In this document: positions 31,812-40,467 of the stretch, one piece after another | Layout of the letters: each line of letters begins with the position of its first letter | Numbering within the stretch: the stretch's first letter is position 1 | DNA from: Burkholderia arboris | GTDB taxonomy: Bacteria > Pseudomonadota > Gammaproteobacteria > Burkholderiales > Burkholderiaceae | Length of the DNA stretch: 64,000 nt | NCBI RefSeq assembly: GCF_902499125.1 | Contig: NZ_CABVPX010000037.1 | Coordinates: 1 to 64,000 of the forward strand | Direction of reading: 5' to 3' | Program-made: the position numbers and the translations under genes | Notes under the pieces: model-generated | Told to the model about the DNA's origin: nothing | The model's database searches: none | Seen by the model: only the letters and a program-made list of their open reading frames with translations

Positions 31812-32330
31812 ATGGCAAAGATGCAAGCGAAAGTTCAGGCTGACGAGCGCGACGACGGCCTTCGTGAAAAGATGATTTCGGTCAATCGCGTGACCAAGGT
31901 CGTGAAGGGTGGCCGTATTCTCGGCTTCGCCGCACTGACCGTGGTTGGCGACGGTGATGGCCGCATCGGTATGGGCAAGGGCAAGGCGAAGGAAGTGCCG
32001 GTCGCTGTCCAGAAGGCAATGGAACAAGCTCGCCGCAACATGTTCAAGGTGCCGCTCAAGAACGGCACGCTGCAGCACGAAGTGCACGGCAAGCACGGCG
32101 CTTCGGCCGTCCTCCTCGCTCCGGCGAAGGCAGGTACGGGCGTGATCGCCGGCGGCCCGATGCGCGCAGTGTTCGACGTGATGGGCGTTCAGAACGTTGT
32201 GGCGAAGAGCCACGGTTCGACGAACCCGTACAACCTCGTTCGCGCCACGCTGGACGGCCTGCGCAAGCAGTCCACCCCGGCAGACATCGCGGCGAAGCGC
32301 GGCAAGTCCGTCGAAGATATTTTGGGCTAA
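31812..32330 (+). CDS. rpsE: 30S ribosomal protein S5
   Basis: S5 is part of the accuracy centre at the mRNA entry. The 172-residue protein has the dsRBD-like N-domain with KVVKGGRILGFAALTVVGDG and the C-terminal domain with KSHGSTNPYNLVRATLDGL. GAAGGAATTCGTC precedes the ATG. Confidence 0.97.
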   Translation: MAKMQAKVQADERDDGLREKMISVNRVTKVVKGGRILGFAALTVVGDGDGRIGMGKGKAKEVPVAVQKAMEQARRNMFKVPLKNGTLQHEVHGKHGASAVLLAPAKAGTGVIAGGPMRAVFDVMGVQNVVAKSHGSTNPYNLVRATLDGLRKQSTPADIAAKRGKSVEDILG

Positions 32331-32345
32331 GCCCGGGTGGTCACC

Positions 32346-32528
32346 ATGTCTGAAAAAACTGTCAAGGTTCAGCTCGTCAAGAGCCTGATCGGGACCCGCG
32401 AAACGCACCGCGCAACCGTGCGTGGCCTGGGCCTGCGCCGACTCAATTCGGTCAGCGAGCTGCAGGACACGCCGGCGGTCCGCGGCATGATCAACAAGGT
32501 TTCGTACCTCGTTAAGGTCATCGCGTAA
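32346..32528 (+). CDS. rpmD: 50S ribosomal protein L30
   Basis: L30 is a small 50S protein absent from some bacteria. I take the ATG at 32346 (MSEKTVKVQLVKSLIGTRET), which gives 60 residues, the family length; a GTG 9 bases upstream is in frame but would overlap the ribosome site. The signature is THRATVRGLGLRRLNSVSEL. Confidence 0.95.
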   Translation: MSEKTVKVQLVKSLIGTRETHRATVRGLGLRRLNSVSELQDTPAVRGMINKVSYLVKVIA

Positions 32529-32554
32529 GCGGCCCTACGGATCAAGGAGTTGAT

Positions 32555-32989
32555 ATGGAATTGAATAACCTGAAGCCGGCCGCTGGCGCCAAGCACGCCA
32601 AGCGTCGCGTCGGTCGTGGCATCGGTTCGGGCCTCGGCAAGACGGCTGGCCGTGGTCACAAGGGTCAGAAATCGCGTTCGGGCGGCTTCCACAAAGTCGG
32701 TTTCGAAGGCGGTCAGATGCCGCTGCAACGTCGTCTGCCGAAGCGCGGCTTCACGTCGCTGACGAAGGAATTCGTCGGTGAAGTGCGCCTGGGCGACCTC
32801 GAGAAGCTGCCGGTCGACGAGATCGATCTGCTCGCACTGAAGCAAGCCGGCCTGGTCGGCGAGCTGACGAAGAGCGCAAAGATCATCGCGACGGGTGAAC
32901 TGAAGCGCAAGATCGTCGTGAAGGGTCTCGGTGCCACCAAGGGTGCGCGCGCTGCGATCGAAGCGGCTGGCGGTTCGTTCGCCGAGTGA
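32555..32989 (+). CDS. rplO: 50S ribosomal protein L15
   Basis: L15 is a late assembly protein that spans several 23S rRNA domains. The 144-residue protein has the long basic Gly-rich N-terminal tail (KRRVGRGIGSGLGKTAGRGH) and the C-terminal signature around LGATKGARAAIEAAGGS. AAGGAGTTGAT precedes the ATG. Confidence 0.97.
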   Translation: MELNNLKPAAGAKHAKRRVGRGIGSGLGKTAGRGHKGQKSRSGGFHKVGFEGGQMPLQRRLPKRGFTSLTKEFVGEVRLGDLEKLPVDEIDLLALKQAGLVGELTKSAKIIATGELKRKIVVKGLGATKGARAAIEAAGGSFAE

Positions 32990-33031
32990 CACGCGTAGCG
33001 CGTCGTCACTTGCATTCATCGGAGAAGGTAC

Positions 33032-34381
33032 TTGGCTAACAGCCCGAGTCTTGCAAAACCCGGTCGAAGCACGGCGAAATTCGGCGATCTGCGCCGGCGA
33101 GCGATGTTCCTGCTCCTGGCGCTGATCGTCTATCGCATCGGCGCGCACATTCCCGTGCCGGGCATCGATCCGGATCAACTGGCTAAGCTGTTCCAGAGCC
33201 AGGCGGGCGGCATCCTGGGCATGTTCAACATGTTCTCGGGTGGCGCGCTTTCCCGCTTCACGATCTTTGCGCTGGGGATCATGCCGTACATCTCGGCGTC
33301 GATCATCATGCAGTTGCTGGCGATCGTTTCGCCGCAGCTCGAGGCGCTGAAGAAGGAAGGGCAGGCAGGGCAACGGAAGATCACGCAGTACACGCGGTAT
33401 TTCACCGTGGTGCTCGCGACCTTCCAGGCGTTCGGTATCGCGGCTGCGCTGGAAAACCAGCCGGGCCTCGTCACCGATCCCGGCATGCTGTTCCGTCTGA
33501 CGACGGTCGTGACGCTGGTTACCGGTACGATGTTCCTGATGTGGCTCGGCGAGCAGATTACCGAGCGTGGTCTGGGCAACGGTATCTCGATCATCATCTT
33601 CGGCGGGATCGCAGCAGGGTTCCCGAATGCCGTGGGTGGGTTGTTCGAGCTGGTGCGTACGGGTTCGATGAGCATCATTTCGGCGATCATCATCGTCGTT
33701 CTGATTGCTGCGGTGACTTACCTGGTCGTGTTCATCGAACGCGGTCAGCGCAAGATCCTCGTGAACTACGCGAAGCGCCAGGTCGGCAACAAGATCTACG
33801 GCGGGCAGTCGTCCCATCTGCCGCTGAAGTTGAACATGTCGGGCGTGATTCCGCCGATCTTTGCATCGTCGATCATTCTGTTCCCGGCAACGATTCTCGG
33901 CTGGTTCAGTACCGGTCAGCCGACGGGAAGCTGGATTTCCAATACGTTGCATAACGTAGCGGAAGCGCTTAAGCCGGGCCAGCCGGTCTATGTGCTGCTG
34001 TACACGCTGGCAATCGTGTTTTTCTGCTTCTTCTACACCGCACTGGTGTTCAACAGCAGGGAAACCGCGGACAACCTGAAGAAGAGCGGCGCGTTTGTTC
34101 CGGGCATCCGTCCGGGCGATCAGACCGCACGATATATCGACCGCATCCTCACGCGTCTGACGCTGGCCGGTGCGATCTACATCGTCTTCGTGTGTCTACT
34201 GCCAGAGTTTCTGGTGCTGCGCTGGAACGTGCCGTTTTATTTTGGTGGAACGTCGCTGCTGATCATTGTCGTCGTCACGATGGACTTTATGGCGCAGGTG
34301 CAGTCGTACGTTATGTCGCAACAGTATGAGTCACTGCTCAAGAAGGCGAACTTCAAGGGCGGCAACATCCCGATGCGTTAA
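33032..34381 (+). CDS. secY: Preprotein translocase subunit SecY
   Basis: SecY is the ten-helix channel of the SecYEG translocon. The 449-residue frame starts at TTG (33032) with GGAGAAGG 4-11 bases upstream. There is no in-frame ATG before the conserved LRRRAMFLLLALIVYRIGAH, so the rare start is likely real. Landmarks are HIPVPGID after helix 1, the plug region GGALSRFTIFALGIMPYISA, and the cytoplasmic loop QRKILVNYAKRQVGNKIYGG. It is embedded in the spc operon between rplO and infA. Confidence 0.97.
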   Translation: MANSPSLAKPGRSTAKFGDLRRRAMFLLLALIVYRIGAHIPVPGIDPDQLAKLFQSQAGGILGMFNMFSGGALSRFTIFALGIMPYISASIIMQLLAIVSPQLEALKKEGQAGQRKITQYTRYFTVVLATFQAFGIAAALENQPGLVTDPGMLFRLTTVVTLVTGTMFLMWLGEQITERGLGNGISIIIFGGIAAGFPNAVGGLFELVRTGSMSIISAIIIVVLIAAVTYLVVFIERGQRKILVNYAKRQVGNKIYGGQSSHLPLKLNMSGVIPPIFASSIILFPATILGWFSTGQPTGSWISNTLHNVAEALKPGQPVYVLLYTLAIVFFCFFYTALVFNSRETADNLKKSGAFVPGIRPGDQTARYIDRILTRLTLAGAIYIVFVCLLPEFLVLRWNVPFYFGGTSLLIIVVVTMDFMAQVQSYVMSQQYESLLKKANFKGGNIPMR

Positions 34382-34386
34382 GGACT

Positions 34387-34605
34387 ATGGCCAAAGACGA
34401 TGTAATCCAGATGCAGGGTGAGGTGATTGAAAACCTCCCGAATGCGACCTTCCGTGTGAAGCTGGAAAACGGCCATGTCGTGTTGGGACATATTTCCGGA
34501 AAGATGCGGATGCACTACATCCGCATCCTGCCGGGCGACAAGGTGACGGTTGAGTTGACGCCTTACGATCTGTCTCGTGCGCGGATCGTGTTCCGGGCGA
34601 AGTGA
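34387..34605 (+). CDS. infA: Translation initiation factor IF-1
   Basis: IF-1 is an OB-fold protein that occupies the 30S A site during initiation. The 72-residue protein reads AKDDVIQMQGEVIENLPNAT, then LGHISGKMRMHYIRILPGD, with the usual end SRARIVFRAK. It lies 5 bp after secY, the betaproteobacterial position. Confidence 0.97.
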   Translation: MAKDDVIQMQGEVIENLPNATFRVKLENGHVVLGHISGKMRMHYIRILPGDKVTVELTPYDLSRARIVFRAK

Positions 34606-34625
34606 TTTGAAAAAAGGGTATTATC

Positions 34626-34742
34626 ATGAAAGTGATGGCATCGGTTAAGCGCATTTGCCGCAATTGCAAGATCATCAAGCGCAAAGGCGTCGTTCGCGTG
34701 ATCTGCAGCTCGGATCCGCGCCACAAGCAGCGCCAAGGCTGA
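34626..34742 (+). CDS. rpmJ: 50S ribosomal protein L36
   Basis: A short gene of 38 codons: [20 protein letters not shown], then [18 protein letters not shown]. The zinc-binding pattern Cys-x2-Cys...Cys...His is complete, so this is the zinc-containing form of L36. It sits between infA and rpsM as in other proteobacteria and closes the spc operon. Confidence 0.95.
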
Positions 34743-34780
34743 CCGCGCGTTTGTTTGCGCTTTTTGTTTGAGGAAAAACA

Positions 34781-35146
34781 ATGGCTCGTATCGCAGGGGT
34801 TAACATCCCGAATCACCAGCACACCGAGATTGGCCTGACGGCTATCTTTGGTGTCGGCCGCACCCGTTCGCGCAGCATCTGCGTGGCAGCTGGCGTCGAT
34901 TTTTCGAAGAAGGTCAAGGATCTGACCGACGCAGACCTGGAAAAGCTGCGTGAAGAAGTGGGCAAGTTTGTCGTCGAAGGCGATCTGCGCCGTGAAGTGA
35001 CGATGAACATCAAGCGCCTGATGGACCTCGGTTGCTACCGTGGCGTCCGTCATCGCAAGGGCCTGCCGATGCGCGGTCAGCGTACGCGTACGAACGCACG
35101 TACCCGTAAGGGTCCGCGTCGTGCAGCGCAAGCGCTGAAGAAGTAA
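34781..35146 (+). CDS. rpsM: 30S ribosomal protein S13
   Basis: S13 forms intersubunit bridges and contacts the P-site tRNA. The 121-residue protein has ARIAGVNIPNHQHTEIGLTA at the start and the C-terminal KGLPMRGQRTRTNARTRKGP. A GAGGAAAAACA site precedes the ATG. It is the first gene of the alpha operon; no strong promoter is evident in the 38-bp gap after rpmJ, so it is probably also read from the spc operon. Confidence 0.97.
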   Translation: MARIAGVNIPNHQHTEIGLTAIFGVGRTRSRSICVAAGVDFSKKVKDLTDADLEKLREEVGKFVVEGDLRREVTMNIKRLMDLGCYRGVRHRKGLPMRGQRTRTNARTRKGPRRAAQALKK

Positions 35147-35174
35147 GCGGAACTGACAGTTACAGGAAAACGTA

Positions 35175-35576
35175 ATGGCTAAGGCTTCGAATACCGCGGC
35201 GCAACGCGTTCGCAAAAAGGTTAAGAAGAACGTCGCTGAAGGCGTGGTTCACGTTCACGCGTCGTTCAACAACACGATCATCACGATCACCGATCGCCAA
35301 GGCAACGCTCTGGCATGGGCGACGTCGGGCGGTCAGGGCTTCAAGGGCTCGCGCAAATCGACGCCGTTCGCTGCTCAGGTCGCAGCCGAGTCGGCTGGCC
35401 GCGTCGCGATGGAATACGGCGTGAAGAATCTGGAAGTGCGGATCAAGGGCCCGGGCCCGGGTCGTGAGTCGGCAGTGCGTGCGCTGCATGGCCTCGGCAT
35501 CAAGATCACCGCGATTTCGGACGTCACCCCGATTCCGCACAACGGCTGCCGCCCGCCGAAGCGTCGTCGTATCTAA
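35175..35576 (+). CDS. rpsK: 30S ribosomal protein S11
   Basis: S11 is on the 30S platform near the E site. The 133-residue protein has [20 protein letters not shown] near residue 33 and the C-terminal [18 protein letters not shown]. It is 28 bp after rpsM. A hairpin with a T run follows before rpsD. Confidence 0.97.
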
Positions 35577-35608
35577 GGATGTGCTGGCACGTTCGTGCTA
35601 GCGCATTG

Positions 35609-35646
35609 CCTGTCGCCGCTCAGCGTCGACGGGCGTTGCTTTTTTG
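35609..35646 (+). terminator. Terminator-like hairpin between rpsK and rpsD
   Basis: GCCTGTCG near 35618 can pair with CGACGGGC near 35627-35634 (one G-U pair), followed by GTTGC and six T at 35640-35645. The stem is imperfect, so partial read-through into rpsD is likely. Confidence 0.45.
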
Positions 35647-35689
35647 ATTGACTAAGCCCACCGTTCGCCCCAAAGGGAGCGGACTAGCG

Positions 35690-35707
35690 CGGATTTCGAT
35701 CCGCGTG
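35690..35707 (+). other. Hairpin upstream of rpsD
   Basis: GCGGAT and ATCCGC close a TTCG tetraloop, ending about 25 bases before the rpsD start. In E. coli S4 regulates the alpha operon through an mRNA pseudoknot upstream of rpsM; whether this hairpin has any link to S4 is unknown. Confidence 0.4.
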
Positions 35708-35730
35708 ACTGATTGATAAAGGAATGCAAA

Positions 35731-36354
35731 GTGGCACGTTATATCGGCCCCAAAGCCAAGCTGTCCCGCCGTGAAGGCACCGACCTGTTCCTGAAGAGCG
35801 CACGCCGCTCGCTCGCCGACAAGTGCAAGCTCGACAGCAAGCCGGGTCAGCACGGCCGTACCTCGGGCGCACGTACGTCCGACTACGGTACGCAGCTGCG
35901 TGAAAAGCAGAAGGTCAAGCGCATCTACGGCGTGCTGGAGCGTCAGTTCCGCCGCTACTTCGCTGAAGCCGACCGCCGCAAGGGCAACACGGGTGAAAAC
36001 CTGCTGCAACTGCTCGAGTCGCGCCTCGACAACGTCGTGTATCGCATGGGCTTCGGCTCGACCCGCGCTGAAGCGCGTCAGCTGGTGAGCCACAAGTCGA
36101 TCACCGTGAACGGCGTCGTCGCAAACGTCCCGTCGCAGCAAGTGAAGGCAGGTGACGTCGTCGCGATCCGCGAAAAGGCGAAGAAGCAGGCGCGTATCGT
36201 CGAAGCGCTGTCGCTGGCCGAGCAAGGCGGCATGCCGAGCTGGGTTGCAGTCGATGCGAAGAAGTTCGAAGGCACGTTCAAGCAAATGCCGGAACGCGTT
36301 GAGATCGCAGGCGACATCAACGAAAGCCTGATCGTCGAATTGTATTCGCGTTAA
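35731..36354 (+). CDS. rpsD: 30S ribosomal protein S4
   Basis: S4 is a primary 16S rRNA-binding protein and helps keep decoding accurate. I take the GTG at 35731 (ARYIGPKAKLSRREGTDLFL), which gives 207 residues and an AAAGGAATGCAAA site; an in-frame ATG 18 bases upstream lies within that site. The S4 RNA-binding domain is near residues 97-160 with RLDNVVYRMGFGSTRAEARQ. Confidence 0.96.
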   Translation: MARYIGPKAKLSRREGTDLFLKSARRSLADKCKLDSKPGQHGRTSGARTSDYGTQLREKQKVKRIYGVLERQFRRYFAEADRRKGNTGENLLQLLESRLDNVVYRMGFGSTRAEARQLVSHKSITVNGVVANVPSQQVKAGDVVAIREKAKKQARIVEALSLAEQGGMPSWVAVDAKKFEGTFKQMPERVEIAGDINESLIVELYSR

Positions 36355-36365
36355 TCCGATTGACG

Positions 36366-36417
36366 GCCGAGGTACCCCGATTGCGATACGCAAGGAGGGG
36401 CCTCGGCTGTTTATTTT
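36366..36417 (+). terminator. Nested hairpin and U-rich tract between rpsD and rpoA
   Basis: GCCGAGG (36366-36372) pairs with CCTCGGC (36401-36407). Inside it CCCC (36375-36378) pairs with GGGG (36397-36400), and TTGCG/CGCAA cap a further helix at 36381-36393. TGTTTATTTT follows. It is a strong structure with an imperfect U tract, and a likely attenuator before rpoA. Confidence 0.6.
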
Positions 36418-36478
36418 CTGGTTGTTACCGGTCAGCCTTATCGGTGTAACGAGCCGAGGGTATTGAAAAGGAAAGCCC

Positions 36479-37456
36479 ATGCAAACCAGTTTGCTGAAAC
36501 CCAAGATCATCGCCGTGGAATCGCTTGGCGAGAACCACGCGAGGGTGGTCATGGAACCGTTCGAACGCGGTTACGGCCATACCTTGGGCAATGCGCTGCG
36601 TCGCGTGCTGCTGTCGTCGATGGTTGGCTACGCGCCGACCGAAGTCACGATCGCAGGCGTGGTGCACGAGTACTCGACGCTGGATGGCGTGCAGGAAGAC
36701 GTCGTCAACCTGCTGCTGAACCTGAAGGGCGTGGTGTTCAAGCTGCATAACCGTGACGAAGTGACGGTTACGCTGCGCAAGGAAGGTGAAGGCGTTGTCA
36801 CGGCCGGCGATATCGAGCTGGCCCACGATTGCGAAGTCATCAACCCGAATCACGTGATTGCGCACCTGTCGAAGGGCGGCAAGCTCGACGTTCAGATCAA
36901 GATCGAAAAGGGTCGCGGCTATGTGCCCGGCAACGTCCGTCGCTACGGCGAAGACACGGCCAAGATCATCGGCCGCATCGTCCTCGACGCATCGTTCTCG
37001 CCGGTTCGCCGCGTGAGCTACGCTGTCGAAAGCGCACGTGTCGAGCAGCGTACCGACCTCGACAAGCTCGTGATGAACATCGAGACGAGCGGCGTGATCA
37101 CGCCGGAAGAAGCGATCCGCCAATCGGCCCGCATCCTGGTTGACCAGCTGTCCGTGTTCGCGGCGCTGGAAGGCACGGAAACGGCAGCCGAAGCGCCGTC
37201 GCGTGCACCGCAGATCGATCCGATCCTGCTGCGTCCGGTGGACGATCTCGAGCTGACGGTTCGTTCGGCGAACTGCCTGAAGGCCGAGAACATCTACTAC
37301 ATCGGCGACCTGATCCAGCGCACGGAAAACGAGCTGCTGAAGACGCCGAACCTCGGTCGCAAGTCGCTCAACGAGATCAAGGAAGTGCTCGCTTCGCGCG
37401 GTCTCACGCTGGGCATGAAGCTCGAGAACTGGCCGCCGGCTGGTCTCGACAAGTAA
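36479..37456 (+). CDS. rpoA: DNA-directed RNA polymerase subunit alpha
   Basis: Alpha dimers scaffold RNA polymerase assembly and their C-terminal domains bind UP elements and activators. The 325-residue protein has the N-terminal domain with [20 protein letters not shown] near residue 32, and the C-terminal domain with [20 protein letters not shown] and [25 protein letters not shown] precedes the ATG. Hairpins before and after it suggest separate tuning of its level. Confidence 0.98.
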
Positions 37457-37480
37457 GCCCGGTTGTAGCTGTAGTTGGCA

Positions 37481-37522
37481 AAGATGCGGATTTTCCTTTA
37501 AAATCCGCATCTTGCTTTTTTC
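37481..37522 (+). terminator. Strong terminator between rpoA and rplQ
   Basis: AAGATGCGGATTTT at 37481-37494 pairs over 14 positions with AAAATCCGCATCTT at 37500-37513 around CCTTT, followed by GCTTTTTTC. This is one of the best intrinsic terminators in the window and sits inside what is normally one operon. Confidence 0.85.
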
Positions 37523-37593
37523 ACTACCGGCCCGTGCACCCGTCGAGGTGCGATAGAAGAGCTGGATCAAAACTTTGAATCAAGGAAACTGAA

Positions 37594-37989
37594 ATGCGCC
37601 ATCGTCATGGTCTGCGGAAACTGAACCGCACGAGCAGCCACCGTCTGGCTATGCTCCGTAACATGTCCAACTCGCTGATCGAGCACGAAGTCATCAAGAC
37701 GACGCTGCCGAAGGCGAAGGAACTCCGTAAAGTCGTCGAGCCGCTGATCACGCTCGGCAAGAAGCCGTCGCTGGCAAACCGTCGCCTGGCGTTCAACCGC
37801 CTGCGCGATCGTGACTCGGTGGCGAAGCTGTTCGACGTGCTCGGTCCGCGTTTCGCGAACCGTCCGGGCGGCTACCTGCGCGTGCTGAAGTTCGGCTTCC
37901 GCGTGGGCGACAACGCACCGATGGCACTGGTCGAACTGCTCGACCGTCCGGAAGTCGACGAAACGGAAAACGTGCAAGAAGCTGAGTAA
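37594..37989 (+). CDS. rplQ: 50S ribosomal protein L17
   Basis: L17 lies near the tunnel exit. The 131-residue protein has RHRHGLRKLNRTSSHRLAML at its start and VGDNAPMALVELLD near the C-terminus. AAGGAAACTGAA precedes the ATG. It is the last gene of the alpha operon, but the terminator at 37481-37522 cuts it off from rpoA, so it depends on read-through or an unseen promoter. Confidence 0.97.
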   Translation: MRHRHGLRKLNRTSSHRLAMLRNMSNSLIEHEVIKTTLPKAKELRKVVEPLITLGKKPSLANRRLAFNRLRDRDSVAKLFDVLGPRFANRPGGYLRVLKFGFRVGDNAPMALVELLDRPEVDETENVQEAE

Positions 37990-38013
37990 GCTTCCGGTAC
38001 GCTGCAGTATCTG

Positions 38014-38050
38014 AAAGGGGCCGAGCAATTGCTTGGCCCTTTTTGTTTTT
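38014..38050 (+). terminator. Terminator after rplQ
   Basis: AAGGGGCCGAGC pairs with GCTTGGCCCTTT around AATT at 38014-38043 (with one wobble pair), followed by TTTTTGTTTTT. It ends the ribosomal gene cluster. Confidence 0.85.
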
Positions 38051-38190
38051 GACGCGCCGGCTGCGATCGATTGTCGCAGGCCGGCGCCGGCAGTGTTGCG
38101 CGGGCTGCGCTACGATACGGGCAACCGGCGTGATCGGAGGATAGGCAATTCGCGCCGGCAGGAGCCGTTAGACCAGCCAGGAGGGCTCGG

Positions 38191-38517
38191 ATGATAGTGG
38201 TGCTGATGCTGACGACGGTGCCGGATGCGGCGACGGCCACGGCCCTCACCGACGGCGCGCTCGATGCGCGGCTGGCCGCGTGCGTGTCGGAGCTCGGTGC
38301 GATCAAGTCGCGCTATCACTGGCAGGGCAAGGTCGAAACGGCCGACGAGATCCAGTTGCTGTTCAAGACGAGCCCCGTGCGGGCGCTCGAACTGGAGCGA
38401 TTTATTCTCGCGCATCATCCTTACGAGACGCCCGAAATCGTCTCGTGGCAGACGACGGCATCGGCCGCGTATGGCCAGTGGGTGACCAGCGAAACTCAAC
38501 GTCTATTTCATGTTTAA
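38191..38517 (+). CDS. cutA: Divalent ion tolerance protein CutA
   Basis: CutA proteins are small trimers first linked to copper tolerance; their exact role is unsettled. The 108-residue protein has the family core: VLMLTTVPDAATATALTD, AACVSELGAIKSRYHWQGKV (the Y-x-W-x-G-K region), and YETPEIVSW near residue 83. Its last codons overlap the dsbD start by 8 bases. In several proteobacteria cutA and dsbD are adjacent, as here, which suggests a shared role in metal or thiol balance of the periplasm. Confidence 0.93.
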   Translation: MIVVLMLTTVPDAATATALTDGALDARLAACVSELGAIKSRYHWQGKVETADEIQLLFKTSPVRALELERFILAHHPYETPEIVSWQTTASAAYGQWVTSETQRLFHV

Positions 38518-40360
38518 CGGTATGGCGCTTTTCGTGCGCGTGCGTGCGCTGCGGTTCCTTGCAGTCCTGTTGTCGTTCGTGTTCGTGCTGGGCGGCCTGT
38601 CCGTTGCGCGCGCGGCTGACGATTTCCTCGATCCGTCGGTTGCGTTCAAGTTCAGCGCGAGCGAATCGCCGGGACAGGTGGACATCCGCTTCAAGATCGC
38701 CAACGGCTATTACATGTACCGCGAGCGGTTCGCGTTCGCGGTGAAGAGCGGGCAGGCGACCCTCGGCGAGCCGCAATTCCCGGCCGGTCACGTGAAGTTC
38801 GACCAGACGTTCCAGAAGAACGTCGAGACCTATCGCGACGAAGTCGTCGTTCACGTGCCCGTGAAGCAGGCGGCAGGGCCGTTCGAGCTCGCGGTGACGT
38901 CGCAGGGGTGTGCGGACGAAGGGATCTGCTATCCGCCGGCCGAGCACGTCATGAAGGTCGATGGCGCCGCGCTCGGTGCAGCATCGTCGTCCGGCGGCGA
39001 CACGGCCGCCGCGGGCAGCTGGTTCGACAAGGTCACAAGCGCCGATTTCGCGCAGTCGCTGCTCGAAGGGCACGGCTTCTTCACGATCGTCGCGCTGTAC
39101 TTCGTCGCGGGTGTCGTGCTGAGCCTCCTGCCGTGTTCGTACCCGATGATTCCGATCGTGTCCGCGATCATCATCGGTCAGGGCACGCGTGCAACGCACG
39201 CACGCGGCTTTGCGCTGTCGCTGACCTATGTGGTCGGCATGGCGCTGGTCTACACGGTGCTCGGCATCGCCGCCGCGCTGGTCGGCCAGAGTCTCGGCGC
39301 GTGGCTGCAGAACCCGTGGGTGCTCGGCGCGTTCGGCGTGCTGCTGACCGCGTTCGCGGTGTCGCTGATCTCGGGCAAGGACTTCGCGCTGCCGGCGCGC
39401 TGGCAGAACGGCGCGGCGGAGGCTTCGAGCGCACGTCAGGGCGGCCACTTCGCTGCGGTCGCGGCGATGGGCGCGTTGTCGGCGCTGGTTGTCGGCGCGT
39501 GCATGACGGCGCCGCTATTCGCGGTGCTCGCCTTCATCGCGCACACCGGCAATGCGTTGCTCGGTGGGGCGGCGCTGTTCGCCATGGGCCTGGGGCTCGG
39601 CGTGCCGCTGCTGGTCGTCGGCGTCGGTGCAGGGACGGTGCTGCCGCGCGCAGGTGCGTGGATGGACGGAGTGAAGGTGTTCTTCGGCATCGTGCTGCTC
39701 GCGGCCGCGCTGTGGATCGTGTGGCCGGTGCTGGCGGGCGGCCTGAAGATGGTGCTCGCCGCGTTGTGGCTGCTGATCGCGGCCGCGGCGCTCGGCCTGT
39801 TCACGCCGAATGCCGGCGCCGCATCGATCTGGCGCCGCCTGGGCCGTGGCGTGGGCGCCGCGCTCGCGATCTGGGCTGCGACACTGCTCGTCGGCCTCGC
39901 CGCGGGCTCCACCGATCCCGTGAAGCCGCTGGCCGTGCTGGCGGCGCGCACGGTGGCATCCGGCGGGGCCGCGACGGCCGGCGCGGCCGCCGCGCAGGAC
40001 GGTCCCGCGTTCGCATCGGTGCGTTCCAGCGGCGAGCTCGACGCGCTGCTGAAGACGTCGGGCCAGCCCGTGATGCTCGACTTCTACGCCGACTGGTGCG
40101 TGAGCTGCAAGGAGATGGAGCATCTGACGTTCACCGACGCGCGCGTGCAGGCGCGGCTCGCACAGCTCCACCTCGTGCGCGCGGACGTCACCGCGAACAA
40201 CCCGGACGATCAGGCGCTGCTCAAGCGCTTCAACCTGTTCGGGCCGCCGGGCATCATCTTCTTCGATCGCAGCGGTAACGAGATCGGGCGCGTGGTCGGT
40301 TATCAGGCGGCCGAGACGTTCCTGCGCAGCCTCGATCGGGCCGCTGTCCCGACGGTATGA
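38510..40360 (+). CDS. dsbD: Thiol:disulfide interchange protein DsbD
   Basis: DsbD moves electrons from cytoplasmic thioredoxin across the inner membrane to periplasmic partners, including DsbC and cytochrome c maturation. The 616-residue protein has a signal peptide ending in ARA near residue 35; an N-terminal domain with the reactive cysteines in GCADEGICYPP; an eight-helix membrane part with LLPCSYPMIP and GACMTAPL; and a C-terminal thioredoxin domain with DWCVSCKEME. All six redox cysteines are present. The start overlaps cutA; ATG at 38522 is an alternative, and neither has a strong ribosome site. Confidence 0.95.
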   Translation: MFNGMALFVRVRALRFLAVLLSFVFVLGGLSVARAADDFLDPSVAFKFSASESPGQVDIRFKIANGYYMYRERFAFAVKSGQATLGEPQFPAGHVKFDQTFQKNVETYRDEVVVHVPVKQAAGPFELAVTSQGCADEGICYPPAEHVMKVDGAALGAASSSGGDTAAAGSWFDKVTSADFAQSLLEGHGFFTIVALYFVAGVVLSLLPCSYPMIPIVSAIIIGQGTRATHARGFALSLTYVVGMALVYTVLGIAAALVGQSLGAWLQNPWVLGAFGVLLTAFAVSLISGKDFALPARWQNGAAEASSARQGGHFAAVAAMGALSALVVGACMTAPLFAVLAFIAHTGNALLGGAALFAMGLGLGVPLLVVGVGAGTVLPRAGAWMDGVKVFFGIVLLAAALWIVWPVLAGGLKMVLAALWLLIAAAALGLFTPNAGAASIWRRLGRGVGAALAIWAATLLVGLAAGSTDPVKPLAVLAARTVASGGAATAGAAAAQDGPAFASVRSSGELDALLKTSGQPVMLDFYADWCVSCKEMEHLTFTDARVQARLAQLHLVRADVTANNPDDQALLKRFNLFGPPGIIFFDRSGNEIGRVVGYQAAETFLRSLDRAAVPTV

Positions 40361-40406
40361 CGAACCGGGACGCTCGATACGGCTGCCGCCTCGATCGGCG
40401 GTAAGC

Positions 40407-40443
40407 AAAAAAACGGCGGAACACCGAAGTGTCCCGCCGTTTT
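40407..40443. terminator. Bidirectional terminator between dsbD and hemB
   Basis: AAAACGGCGG pairs with CCGCCGTTTT, with a further ACAC/GTGT helix and a CGAA loop (40410-40443). Four T follow on the plus strand; on the minus strand seven T follow, so it works better for hemB. The two genes converge here. Confidence 0.88.
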
Positions 40444-40467
40444 GCATCGTGCCAGCCGGCGCAGCGC

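Noticed and set aside
35577..35730. A promoter TTGATT/TTGACT for rpsD
   Set aside because: A -35-like sequence is present at 35645-35653, but no credible -10 box lies at the right distance.
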